Origin: Polytrichum commune
Taxonomy: Eukaryota; Streptophyta; Polytrichopsida; Polytrichales; Polytrichaceae
Direction: 5' to 3'
Length of the DNA: 64,000 nucleotides
Assembly (NCBI GenBank): GCA_950295325.1
Contig: OX485805.1
Span: forward strand, 48,010,758-48,074,757
The notes beneath the pieces were generated by a model, which made no database searches, had not been told where the DNA came from, and worked only from the letters and a program-made list of their open reading frames with translations. Below, in pieces: positions 20,911 to 31,900 of this stretch. Within the stretch, counting starts at the first letter, position 1. Each line of letters begins with the position of its first letter. Position numbers and translations under genes: made by a program.

Positions 20911-21720
20911 CGCCAATAAACCATGGTTCACGATATATTAATATATAGATTATGATATAAGAGTAAATCGGATAAGCACAACATGAAATGAAACCATTCA
21001 AGCAATCATGTTGTTATTCATTGTTCCCTCCATGTATATTAGATGATGGCGCAAGATAAATTAGATGTTGTTTGTATATGGGGGCATCAGTGAACCACAA
21101 CTACATTTGGTGTTTAGGGTTTAGGGTTTAGGGTTTAGGGTTTAGGGTTTAGGAGATATGGTTATAACATATTAATCTATCCAATGTCAATGTATAACAT
21201 TGTCTTACTCGTGAGAAGAATCTTATAGGAAGGTTATAGTGAAGACGATCTTGATTATGTTAATTTGTTATTTGAGACGTTTAAACGCGATATATTGATT
21301 GGTCGTGTGTTTATTCAAATAACATGAAATATTGTGGATGTTAATAGGGGCTAGGGGTCCAACTTTGGATGTTTCGCTCACTTTAAGGAATCGCATATTA
21401 GTCGCTAATAAACCATCGTTCATGATGTATTTCATATATGGAATGTGATGTAAAAGTAAATCAGTGAAGCACAACATCATGTTGTTATTCATTGTTCTCT
21501 CCACGTGTATTAGATAATAGAGGAAGATATAACAGATATTGTTTGCATAATATGAAGAAGAGTCTAATCGGAAGGTCATAGTAAATACAATCTTCATCAT
21601 GTTAATATGTTATATGGGACGTTTAAACATGATATCCTAATTGGTTTTGTATGTAGTCAATGCGTATTTCATGTTGTGGATGTTATAAGGGTTTAGGGTC
21701 CAATCTTCGATGTTTTGCTC
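20911..21720. repeat. Diverged direct duplication with an insertion in copy 1
   Basis: Copy 1 (20,911 to about 21,403) and copy 2 (21,411-21,720) share, in order, TCGCCAATAAACCATGGTTC, ATGTTGTTATTCATTGTTC, GAAGGT(T/C)ATAGT, GACGTTTAAAC and TTGTGGATGTTA. Copy 1 has about 115 bp more between 21,080 and 21,200, and this extra piece contains the telomere-type repeats. Confidence 0.75.
21113..21153 (+). repeat. Interstitial telomere-type repeat, (TTTAGGG) x5 plus a partial unit
   Basis: Five perfect TTTAGGG heptamers and a partial sixth. This is the common land-plant telomere repeat. A second short run (two perfect units and one variant) is at 21,875-21,895. Single units in the duplicated flanks suggest the run is a local expansion or a repair insertion rather than an ancient chromosome end. 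Confidence 0.95.
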
Positions 21721-22590
21721 TCACACATTAGTACACTTGAAGTGAACTTGAGAATGGATTCAAGTAACATTAAAAGATTGAACTAAAAAGGGACATTGGT
21801 AGTTAGTATCCCCTTAACAACGTCCACATACGTTTGTCATTGCCACTCTTGCATGTGAGATAATAGAACAAGGATCTAGGGTTTAGGGTTTAGGGGAGAC
21901 AAATAAATAATTCTATTCATGATGACAATGGCCTCAAGCCTTGGAAACTCTCTCATAATTGCAGCCTCCAAATGGCCCAAACCCCACCTAAATAGGTTTA
22001 CACTTGAAAGCATTGAATGGAGTTGTGTTTGGGTCTACATATTGGTTAAAATATACCTTGATGATATTTGAAAAAATTAATGTGGCCGCCACCCTTCCTC
22101 CCAACGGCGTATGTCATATCCACACAAGACAAAAAAAAATAGATTAAATATCATAGACTAAGTCATATGACGGCTGGGGTATGAGAGGGGCACTGATAGA
22201 AGCGCATTTTCTACTATAAACAGAAAACGGGAAATTATGTCAGGAGGTTTGAAAAAACCTCTGCAGGAGAACAAGGCGGGAAAGGCATCCAATGAGGAAG
22301 TCGGAGAAACGGAGGTGGATAGTATAAAGGGACGCACCCCCCAAAAGTCTGTCATTTTTTGCTCTTCTCCCACTCTTGAATTCGTAGAGAGAACTCTTAG
22401 TCGGAGCTATACTTCAAGGTTCGTGCATGTTGCCGTTCATTAGCACTTATCCACAGCATGCAAGTTCATGAGCACCTATCCACAGCATGGAAGCCCACCG
22501 GGAACTTTGCAATGAGCTCAAAATCATATGGGATTTCGGACTATCCGCCGCATTATCCGCCGGATTTTGAGGGTTTCAGTGTGACTCTTA
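21721..22590. other. Spacer without recognised gene
   Basis: AT-rich until about 22,160, then of more mixed composition. It holds the short telomere-type run at 21,875-21,895. It probably forms the distal upstream region of the DUF7869-like gene. Confidence 0.4.
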
Positions 22591-22594
22591 TCAG

Positions 22595-23319
22595 GTTTGG
22601 GTCGGTCGACCCAAACCCCTCCACTAGTGTGGGCGGGTTTCAGCCTGACCCTTACCAGGTTTGGGTCGGTCGACCGAAACCCCTCCACTAGTGTGGGCGG
22701 GTTTCAGCCTGACCCTTACACAGGTTTGGGTCGGTCGACCGAAACCCCTCCACTAGTGTGGGCGGGTTTCAGCCTGACCCTTACACAGGTTTGGGTCGGT
22801 CGACCGAAACCCTCCACTAGTGTGGGCGGGTTTCAGCCTGACCCTTACCAGGTTTGGGTCGGTCGACCGAAACCCCTCCACTAGTGTGGGCGGGTTTCAG
22901 CCTGACCCTTACACAGGTTTGGGTCGGTCGACCGAAACCCCTCCACTAGTGTGGGAGGGTTTCAGCCTGACCTTTACCAGGTTTGGGTCGGTCGACCGAA
23001 ACCCCTCCAGTAGTGTGGGTGGGTTTCAGCCTGACCCTTACCAGGTTTGGGTCGGTCGACCCAAACCCCTCCACTAGTGTGGGCGGGTTCAGCCTGACCT
23101 TTGCCAGGTTTGGGTCGGTCGACCCAAACCCCTCCACTAGTGTGGGTGGGTTTCAGCCTGACCCTTACCAGGTTTGGGTCGGTCGATCCAAACCCCTCCA
23201 CTAGTGTGGGAGGGTTGAGCCTGACCCTGATCAGGTTTGGGTCGGTCGACCCAAACCCCAACCCCAGCTTGGGCGGCTGGAGGTTGACCATGAGAAGGTT
23301 TGGGTCGGTCGACCCAAAC
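22595..23319. repeat. Array of twelve 22-bp palindromes, 62-65 bp period
   Basis: Copies start at 22595, 22659, 22724, 22789, 22852, 22917, 22981, 23045, 23108, 23172, 23235 and 23298, and all have centre GT. Copies 2-7 share a changed right arm (CGACCGAAAC); copies 1, 8, 9, 11 and 12 keep CGACCCAAAC; copy 10 reads CGATCCAAAC. Spacers read CCTCCACTAGTGTGGG then GGGTTTCAGCCTGACC. The array stops 190 bp before the ATG of the DUF7869-like gene. Long repetitive ORFs across it are artefacts. Confidence 0.95.
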
Positions 23320-23508
23320 CCCCTCCCAAAATTTTTTTTGGAACTTGCGCAAAGTATTGGGAGTTCACATTGTAGTTGTGTTGCAAATGTCTTTATCCTC
23401 GGTGTCCCCATTGATCATGATGTCTTGCATTTTTCGATATTTGATTCTTTTGAACCCTTACATGGTGTGCATGTTTGTTGAGGTTTCATGTGCATGTGTG
23501 TAGGCGAA

Positions 23509-26500
23509 ATGGAGGGAGTTGGTGGAAGAGGGGATGCCTTCTCTGATGACATGGGCAACTCCCATTCTTCGTCTGGGGATGACCTAGACATTGTCGGGGA
23601 GGATAGTTTTGGTGACAGTGCAGATGAAGGTCATTTGGGGAGTCCTTCGCCATCTGCCCCTTCTTGCCCCAGTGTGGAATGTGTTGGGCTTTCACGAGCT
23701 TCATGGGTGAATTTGGATGTGGTACTTGTTAATGACAGTGGAGTTGCTGTGGCGGAGGGTATTTGTCGTAATACACATCCACAAGATTGCATTGATGAAA
23801 ACCCCCTTGGCACCGAGGACGTTGGAGTTGTTATATTGGAATCACTCGTACATTCCGAAGTGAATCCAACTCATAGGTTCTCATTGCGAAGGTGGCCGTT
23901 GAGGAATGTGACAATTGATGGGGTTAATTTGCATGAGCATGACCGACGACACATCCAAATCCAACAAGAGCTCCAAGCAAACATTCGGCCACGCAAAGGC
24001 CTACGGAAGTACGATACATTGGCACGTCCTACTCCGTCTGCAAATGAGTGTAAACGTCAAAGGTTGTTCTGTGAGGAGTCTATTAGAGAAGTTGTCACAA
24101 AGGATTGTTGTGTACATCGTTGTTGCCAATTGTTCCCAGGGGATAAATTGAAGGCCATCCGCGAGAAAATGTGGCTTGGAGATTTCCGTCTAAGATCCAC
24201 CAAAAAGCTTGATGTCCATAGGGTGATACATGTGAACGGAGCGGGTCGCAAGGTCATCACCCTTGAGAGCATAGACGTGTGTTGTACGGCATGGTACACC
24301 ATTCACGGTGTGTCGAAAGCGGAATTTTATAGACAAGCCGCGTATGCCAAGGAAGGACGCCGGTCCCGTCACCATGGGAATACGGGCTTAAAGAAACCAA
24401 GGGAAGCAATGAGACAAGCAACAGCCACTCTGGCAACCATCATTGTCCCCCTTGCCGATGCAATGCCGCACAAAACACGCACACTCTCAACCGGTGAAAA
24501 GGTTGTGGAGAAGGTTCTTCCTACAGGCACGAAATGGAAAGACATATTGTTGGACGTAAACACAGTTGGCGAGAAGGCCGGGCTGGACCCTATTTCGTTG
24601 TCGAAACTGAGTGCAATAAAAAAATCTCACTTTAGCGAATACATCACAAAAAGACGAGGCGACAAATTTGCCCGTTGTTCCAAATGCGAGAAGTTGAAAC
24701 GCCTTCGAGATGCATACACAATGGAGACAGAGTCCTATGCCGCACATCAAATGAACTATTTCAAGCATGTGAACATGCAAGAGGCACACCGTAATGATTA
24801 CTACACAAATAGAGCTTTGTCCATCTCTAGGCCTTTGGAGGTCCTTACAATCATCCATGACAAAATGGACCATGCCAAAACAGCCTCACCATGTTTTGCA
24901 AATCGAATAAAAGCCACGGACGGCCTTTTTAAGCTTCATGTTTCGGTTACAGGTGATTTTGATAACAATTGCATTGCATTGCATTACCTAAACATAAATT
25001 TGTGCGTTTAGGTTTGTACTTGGGGCCAAACATGTACACCATGTGAATTTTTTGGTGTTATAGTTGAATATTAAACCATTGGGTTGCCTTTGCAGGAATG
25101 ATTGCACATGGGCATGGTGATGTCAAGTATGCTCATTATGCTCTTGATTTGTATCCGGGGGATTCAAACCACACGATAGGGTCATTTGCAAAGCTTTTAC
25201 GTGATTTGGAGAAACCGCCGTCCTATTCATCAAGATTGTTATTTGAAAACTCGGGATCAACACCTCTATATGAAGCGGTCTTGGATGGAAGAGATGTATG
25301 CGTGCACTCATTGCCGGAGCCACCAAGTGAAGATGTGATTGCGAAGAATTTGCCCCCAACTCTGCGTGTCCAATTGGACAATTGTGCGAAGGACAATAAA
25401 AGTAGATATGTCTTTGCATATTGGTCGTTGTTGGTTGCGAAAGGCATTTTCAAGGAGGTTTTTGTGTCCTTTCTATTGGTAGGCCACACGCACGATGATA
25501 TTGATGCGTCTTTTGGGCGGTGGAGCATGAAGTTGCGCGAGGAGGATTTTCCAACAATCCCATTGTTGATGAAGTCGTACATGGATTTGGAGAACATTCC
25601 CGTCATCCCCCATATGATCGAGGAGGTTCCAGACTTCAAGGCATTTATAGAACCGTATATTCGAAGCGGAGCTCACCGATTGATCGGACATACGAAGGCA
25701 CAACAATTTCGGTTCTACGTGCGTGACGATGGTGTCCCCGCCATGCAATACAAGTTGTTGTGCACGTCACAAGACTGGAGCCCGCCTGAGGGTCTCCTTG
25801 TATGGCGTATTGATGGGGAGGGAATGACGATGTTGCCTGACGGAGAGCCTAAGCCTTGCAAACCAATACCCATGAAGAATTTGGAGGACATTTGTAAAGG
25901 CATATCAGGCTTCATACAATATTGGGAAAGTTTGAGGGTAGCGGATGTTGGTGGATCGTGTTGGCTTCGTTACGGAAGTTGGATACAATATTGGACACGT
26001 GTTCGTGGCGCTTTGGCAAACCTTCATCAAGATACACCCCTTACTTTAAGGCATGGGTTTTGGCCACAAACACGTGTCAACGTACAAGTTTCGGAGGCTA
26101 GTCTTTTGGGAAATGGAGAGGTTCGAGAGGAGTTTGATGTGGACGACCATTATGTGGGGCCTGCTAGTAGTCGTCCGCCACCATCTTTCCGCATTGTAGT
26201 GGATTGTCATGAAGGTTATATGCTCATTTTGCGTCCTGGAGATGAGACATATGCAAAGCCAGTGTGGGTGGCAAGAGCTTTGTCCCAACCAAATTTTGTA
26301 ACTTCCAGCCCTCATTTTCGACAAATACAAGTAGAGTACTACCGACCGACAGCATGGAATGAAGATGTTGTTCGGCATTATGCAGGTTGGGATACGAACC
26401 AAAACTTTCGGTGGAAGGTGGATTCTGAGCACGGTCCATCTTGGGTAGATACAGATTCCATATTCATAGCATGGAAACCACGGAAAAATCATAGTGGATT

Positions 26501-26582
26501 AGTGTCCATCCCTCAAAAGTACATAACTTTTGCAAAAGACAACCTTGCTCGGATCGTAGAAGAAGCAACCCACGTTCAATGA
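23509..26582 (+). CDS. DUF7869-like putative transposase, two exons, intact
   Basis: Exon 1 is 23509-24952 and exon 2 is 25096-26582, joined in phase 1 (ACAG|GTGATT ... TTTGCAG|GA). They give about 976 residues with no stop. The ATG at 23509 is chosen because it lies just before the acidic N-terminus (DDMGNSHSSSGDDLDIVGED). A Cys cluster (KDCCVHRCC, near residue 200) and a CxxC (CSKCEKL, near 390) could bind zinc. The C-terminal half has QLDNCAKDNKSRYVFAYW (Asp at about 576) and VGHTHDDIDASFGRW (about 611-623). This pair of acidic, RNase-H-like motifs is what I associate with the DUF7869 family, found in many plant and animal mobile-element-like proteins. Whether it catalyses transposition is inference. 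It is the only undamaged ORF in the 18-kb element and lies nearest its right end. Confidence 0.75.
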
Positions 26583-27089
26583 GAAGTTGGTAGGATAATT
26601 GTGTTAGCATGATTATATAGTAAACAGTAATTCGACGAATATATATTACTCATATATGTGCTCCTCAAACTTGGGGCAAAGTTTGGGTAGAACTTGCGAA
26701 TGATATATTGTTTGGGGTTGGATGAATATCCATTTACTATATTTCAATACAAATGTGAAGTTTATTTTTTTTATTAAGTTTGGGACTAAATTTTCCATTG
26801 AAGAAAAATGCATTTATTGCATGCACTTTGTATGTTGCAATGTCTATATTTTATTGACCATGCTAATAATAGAAATCATTTTATATGTTTTTTGGGTGAA
26901 ACTAGTTTGGAGTGCTCTACCCAAAGTGTTTTTGTTGATGAAGTTGGTGTTGAGTGCTCTACCATATGTGCTTATGTCCACACATAATAGATTTGGGATA
27001 TTAGAACATATAATATATTTGAGATTGTTCTCAATATAGTTTCGGAACACGGAATGTTGTTTGATCCATATATTAATTTGAGACTAGAG
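26583..27089. other. 3' flank and right subterminal region of the element
   Basis: AT-rich and non-coding. An imperfect direct repeat, GTTTGGAGTGCTCTACC and GTGTTGAGTGCTCTACC, lies at 26,905 and 26,948. One half-site-like GTTTGGGTAGAAC occurs near 26,683. No full palindrome is present on this side. Confidence 0.5.
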
Positions 27090-27117
27090 AAAGTCTCAAT
27101 TTAACGAATATAGTGTT
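27090..27117 (-). repeat. Right terminal inverted repeat of the 18-kb element
   Basis: 28 bp, exact inverse of the left terminus, followed by AACA at 27118-27121. Immediately inside it, TTTGAGACT and AGTCTCAA flank six bases, giving a small subterminal hairpin. Confidence 0.7.
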
Positions 27118-27121
27118 AACA

Positions 27122-28715
27122 CCCTTAAATCTTGCATAATAAGTATATTTTGATTTTGAGAATGTTCACTATGTGAACATCATGCCCCCTAACAATTTTG
27201 AGTGACAACACAACTTCCCCTTTAAAGTTTTGTATTTCTTTCAAAAAAAAATTGGGGGGGGGGGGATAGTTGTGGGAGCTAGAATAAACTATAGAAAAGA
27301 ATATCATGGCAATTCTCCATAATGACGGGATTTGTGGAGGACTACACCGTTTATGGTATTTAGTATCACATATTGTTTGGGATTATGCCATGTTCTAAGT
27401 TCTTACTAGAGAATTCATTCTTTAACCAACAAAGCTTAAAGAAGTTGTATAAACATCATGCAATAAAATAGATTTTACTCAATGAAATACTTACATTCTT
27501 ATCAAAAAGTTATAGTAATGTGTAGCTCCAAATAATAAGTGACATTGAATACCATAACCGGAGTGGTTGTTTTGTTGTTCATATTTGGAGGATACGCTCC
27601 AAATGTGTGTGAGGGTGACTCCATCGACAATTCACCCTTAGCGTATAACATGTGAGGGGTATAATACATTCTAAAAAATGTCATAAAATGATGTTTTCTA
27701 AGGTCTTATGAGAATTGTCACAAAAGATCCGATATCAAAGCTTTACCAAAAACATGAATCTTGTTCTTTTTATGACAATTTGATAGGATTGTCTATAATC
27801 GTAAAATCCATAAGGTGATGGAAATTTGCATTATATGTTCTTAAGTTGAGTGGCATAGTTACCCAAATATCTTGTTAGATATGAACACTTCACGAGGCAT
27901 TGAAGATAGCCATTGATGAATTTTTGGGATCGCAATTTTGGAAGTGGTGTAACTTGTGTTTGAGTATTACTAGATGGATTTTGAAAATGTAATTTTTGTT
28001 CTATTCGTAGGAGGATTCGTCAATACACTTTCAATACATCTGCATTTCAGGACAAATATGTGAATCTTCATTGATTATTTGAATGTTATAATATTCTAAT
28101 ATGATGAAAATTTTAGTCCATTGTTTTTTCATATTAGTAATATATAGTCAATTAATAAACAATGAGAAGGTTATAAATTGTTTACATAATCATTACCATA
28201 AAAAATATATATTACCATACTTTTATATGCATATTATATTGGAGGATCTTATCATGCAATTCAACATGTTGTGATCCTAGGTTGGGCCTTGGTACTGTTT
28301 TGCTCAAATGTCATTCAACACGGGTACCTTTATGTGGAGTTTAATTAGAATGTGTGATGACTTGCAACCTATACATTTCCGTCCAAGGGGGTGCATGTTT
28401 GTATGGATGTTGATAATGGGAATGCAGATTGGAAGGCAATGCTCAATGCAACGCCTTATGTAGTGCAGGTTGTAGATAGTGCGAAGGATACGGAACACTG
28501 CCAAATCAACAATTATGCCTATGATGTTGGTGAATGTGTGTCACGTTGTTCATATGATGCATAGTAGGGTCTCCAATGATAGTCTACAATTACGTGTAGG
28601 TATGAAGATGTTGGGTTCATTTGCTTAAACATATTAGCTAGATAGGATAACATGCAAATCTCATTTACAAGAATATTCCATTGGAATTTTCTAAAAATTA
28701 AAATGTGATGCACAC
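27122..28715. other. AT-rich spacer
   Basis: No gene or clear repeat. A poly(A)-poly(G) junction (A9TTG11) is near 27,243-27,267. Confidence 0.4.
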
Positions 28716-28717
28716 CT

Positions 28718-28792
28718 CCCTGGTTGTAGCCTACATGGTTAGGATGCTTGGCTTTCACCCAAGAGACCCGAGTTTGAGTGCCAACAATGGAA
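28718..28792 (+). pseudogene. tRNA-Glu (anticodon TTC) pseudogene
   Basis: The D-arm is TAGCCTACATGGTTAGGAT. The anticodon arm is perfect (CTTGG, loop CTTTCAC, CCAAG), giving anticodon TTC. The T-arm GAGTTTGAGTGCC departs from the usual GGGTTCGAGTCCC at several bases, and the acceptor ends (GGTTGT...CAACAATGG) pair poorly. The pattern is a decayed tRNA-Glu, either a dead gene or part of a tRNA-derived SINE. Confidence 0.7.
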
Positions 28793-28905
28793 GCTCCTGA
28801 AAGAAGAGCGCATTGTGGTTTTGGCAAATGCTTTTGGGTTGATCAAACATCTTATAATTTCTTGAAGTGAAAGTCATAGATAGCCTATAACAAAAGTCAT
28901 ATTTA

Positions 28906-28943
<38 letters not shown>

Positions 28944-30480
28944 TATTTCAAAATCTAGACCGCTTGGTTACCTCAATAGTATGGGCACTTATGTAAATAT
29001 GAATTTAAATTACAAGTTATGGTTTTCTAAGGACTTAGATTCATCCTACTATTTGCATCCACATGGGATAGTCTCTAGAGTGTAGTCAATTTGATCGGCT
29101 CTCTGCCTCTAAATGCGGTTGCCACAATGAAAACTATAGTTGTTGGCCTTGGAGGAAAACACACAACATAAAGGTTGTCTTTATTAAATTGTCTTCTCGG
29201 GGGGGGGGGGCAGTGTGTTAAAAAGTTAAGGATATAGGTGCGAACAACCACTATTTTATAGGGGGGTATTACTTTCAATTCTCTTCTTTTTTTCACATGC
29301 TATCATTATGTAAATTTCTACTTTGGGTTAATAGAAAAATGGCTTGCATTACTTATAATTCCAAATTACCTATTATTCCATACCCTATAGTACTTTAAAG
29401 ATGTGCAGTGCCATTTTTGATACCCTATATTACTCTTAAGTCCATTTATAATTTTTAGCCCCCATGTTTTTAAAATATCCTATCATTTGTTCACACGTAT
29501 ATTGCTACTCCAACCAATGACTACCCCCCCCCCCGAGATTGTCTTTGTGTTGTTTGGTTAAAAGCATTTCCAACTTTGGTTGTTCCATGGGATCATAGAA
29601 CTACACCTTTCACACCTAGTAATGTGGGATTAAAATTAGTGTGGACAATTCTTAATATTGTGTCATATTGTATTCATTTATAAGGTTGAAAGTTAGAGTG
29701 GCTTATGAGTTAATAAAATATTGATTTAAAATTAAAATTAAAATAAAATATCAATATTTAGGAATAAAGTTATATACAACATTGTTCAAACCCATAGTGT
29801 ACTCAAGTTTTGAAAAAAGAAAAAAGAAAAAAAAAAAAAAAAAAAAACCATAATTATGGTTTGGAACATATGATACTTGGGCTCAAAATGGTGTAGGTTA
29901 AAAAAGAAGTAAGTTGACCAAAATCATTGTGGCAGGGAAAAATTACAATGGTGCCACAATAATAGGTGTGAACGGTATACTTGTAGGTTTACAAATTGGA
30001 TTTTCTTTCCCAACACCTACCATCAAGGTGCAATATAAATATGCTCCTCTAAGTTTATTGTTGATTTATACTAAACTAACCTCAACGAATTTGGAGATCT
30101 CTAACTTGATATTGGTCTTAGTTTTACAAAAAAATACCGATCACAAGGTTCTACGTAGGAATCAACATTTGCACCTTCCTTGATGATAGGCATTTTGAAC
30201 AATCTATGTGTAACTTGACAAAAAAAAATTGAAAGTTTTTGATATTTGACACGCAAAACCTTGCACGTCAATTAACACGTATAATTTAGAATTTGACACA
30301 TAATGTGACTCGTGAATAAAAAAATCACACGTCAATTTACACATACTTAGAAACTAGAAATTGAAATTGGAAGTTGAAGTGACATCTTAGAATAAAATGT
30401 AGATGTCAAGACATTCACTTTTCTGTTTGAAAATGTCACGTGACACTTTGGATTTGAAGTTGAAGGTCAAGTGAAATTTG
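28793..30480. other. AT-rich spacer with simple repeats
   Basis: (TA)n at about 28,914-28,936, G10 near 29,200, C10 near 29,525, and a 22-base A tract near 29,825. No supported gene. Confidence 0.45.
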
Positions 30481-30483
30481 TCA

Positions 30484-31500
30484 AACATGCACAAACTTGC
30501 CAGATTGAGTTACCGAAGTTGTCTTCATCTTGTCAGATGTTACTAATTCCACCCATGAATTCTATTCTTGGAAAAAGTGAGTACTGAATTGAAAGTTGAA
30601 ACACTGAAAGTAGTAGAATCCAAGTGTCTGATGGAATTTCCCTGCTTTTCAGCAGGAAAAAATCTCCTCGAACTCCAGGTTGAAATTGCCAAACTCCAAT
30701 TTGCGAGATGAATGTAATCAAGTACTGTGTCCAGGGAGATTTTCAGGCATAATCGGCCAAAACCCTAGTGTTTCCAAGCCCAACAGTGGGATTTCAACTT
30801 CAATGAATGTGGTATTCAGTCCAAAAAATCCTAGTGGCTACTTCTTGATGAATTTGAGGAATGTTCAATAGAATCCTCTGAAATGATGGGTAAGTTTCCT
30901 GAAGTCTTGAACTTCAACCGAGTATTTCTCAAACTCAACCGGTTCATCTGTAACTAGCAGTCGGATCTCTGTGTTCATTGATTGATAAGTATGCACTTTA
31001 GTGGAAGCTTCAGACAGTAAAATGATGTGATACAAACTTGTCTGATCAAGTTACCCACTTTCCTTGTCTTCACCTTGTCAGATCGTGTCACAGATCCAAG
31101 CATGCAATCCATTCTTGGAAAAATGTTACTGAATTGTAGCCATGAAAGTCGTAGAGTTTATCTTGATAGGAGATCTTCTCTTGTACTGGCAAAATTACAA
31201 TACATTACATCTAGAGAGGTGATTGTGAGTAGGATGAAAAAACCTTGCTAATAGCCGTAAATTACGAAAAGAAATGAATACTCCCTATCAAGAGGGACTC
31301 CTCCTACTGTCAAGGAGCAACAATTGGCCCTAGTGGTATTAGTCACGGTGGATGAAGTCTGATTAAACTCTCTTTGAACTCCAAGTTTGAAATCGCCATA
31401 TCTCAGAGCTTTCAACTTCGATGAATGTGATATTGAAGCTTCGGAGAGTAAAATTGTTGTGACACGTAGTGGTCAGGCTAAGTTGTCTTGCTCACGTGTC
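30484..31500. repeat. Diverged direct duplication, ~550 bp offset
   Basis: Pieces around 30,490-30,720 (CACAAACTTG...CAGATTGAGTTACC, CTTCATCTTGTCAGAT, CCATTCTTGGAAAAA-like, CTCGAACTCCAGGTTGAAAT) recur in order at 31,035-31,400 (ACAAACTTGTCTGATCAAG, CTTCACCTTGTCAGAT, CTTTGAACTCCAAG). A single copy of the 140-bp unit described at 32,500 lies between them at 30,868-30,980. Confidence 0.65.
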
Positions 31501-31599
31501 TAATCTTGAGTAGATATGAGAAAGCACATTGAGGTAGATGGGTCTCAAATGGTTACTTTTTTCGACTGGCCCACTTCTCTTAGGATGTGAAACAAGAGA

Positions 31600-31900
31600 T
31601 TAAATGCAAGATGGTTAGCAAGTCCAAATTGAGGTTGTTGCCACTTTCCTCAAAATTTGCTAAGCTCATATGAATATATTAGTCATCGTCAAAGTAAAGA
31701 TTCTCATGCACATTGACATGGTCATATAGGCCCCTCTAATTATGTTGACTATTGAGCCCGGGACGGTTGTCATGTTTTGAGCATGTGCAATCCAATCTCT
31801 TCTAACCACACGTCTTTTTGGTATCCATTTTTGGACCCACAACACGTCACAAACCAATCAAATATAGGTGTGCTTCTAATTAATAAAAAAACAACTGAAT
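31600..31900. repeat. Dispersed repeat, second copy at 58,550-58,830
   Basis: Shared blocks in the same order and orientation include AAGTCCAAATTGAGG, TTTTCCTCA, AGCTC(A/C)TATGAATAT, AAAGT(A/G)AAGATTCT and CAAA(T)ATAGGTGT. The 58.5-kb copy directly adjoins a decayed pogo/Tigger transposase, so both may be the flank of one transposon family. Confidence 0.65.

Larger units (their letters stand above)
9165..27117. mobile_element. Putative giant (~18 kb) TIR DNA transposon carrying four genes
   Basis: Perfect 28-bp inverted repeats lie at 9165-9192 and 27090-27117, starting AACACTATATTC. Both ends are flanked outside by AACA (9161-9164 and 27118-27121), which fits a 4-bp target duplication. If the element is taken to begin two bases in, the termini read CACTA...TAGTG, as in CACTA elements, but the usual 3-bp duplication then does not match. 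The interval contains a DUF7869-like gene (plus), a DGQHS gene, an FCP1-like gene and a K/E-rich gene (all minus), and all copies of the 22-bp palindrome found in the window. Interior GC content rises sharply at 10-18 kb. Nested additions include an LTR-like insertion at 11,050-12,022 and a telomere-repeat block at 21.1 kb. The unit is an inference from termini plus content. Confidence 0.6.

Noticed and set aside
22595-23319. CRISPR-like repeat-spacer array
   Set aside because: The 22-bp repeats at ~64-bp spacing have near-identical spacers, not diverse ones, and the setting is a plant nuclear genome.
22458-23481. Overlapping ORFs with FGSVDPNP / VWVGRPKP repeats
   Set aside because: They follow from the 12-copy palindrome array and its stop-free motif; frames drift from unit to unit and no splice or start context supports them.
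9165-27117. Classical CACTA element with a 3-bp target duplication
   Set aside because: If the ends are set at CACTA/TAGTG, the flanking triplets are AAA and TTA, which do not match. The 4-bp AACA duplication with ends two bases further out fits better, so the class is left open.
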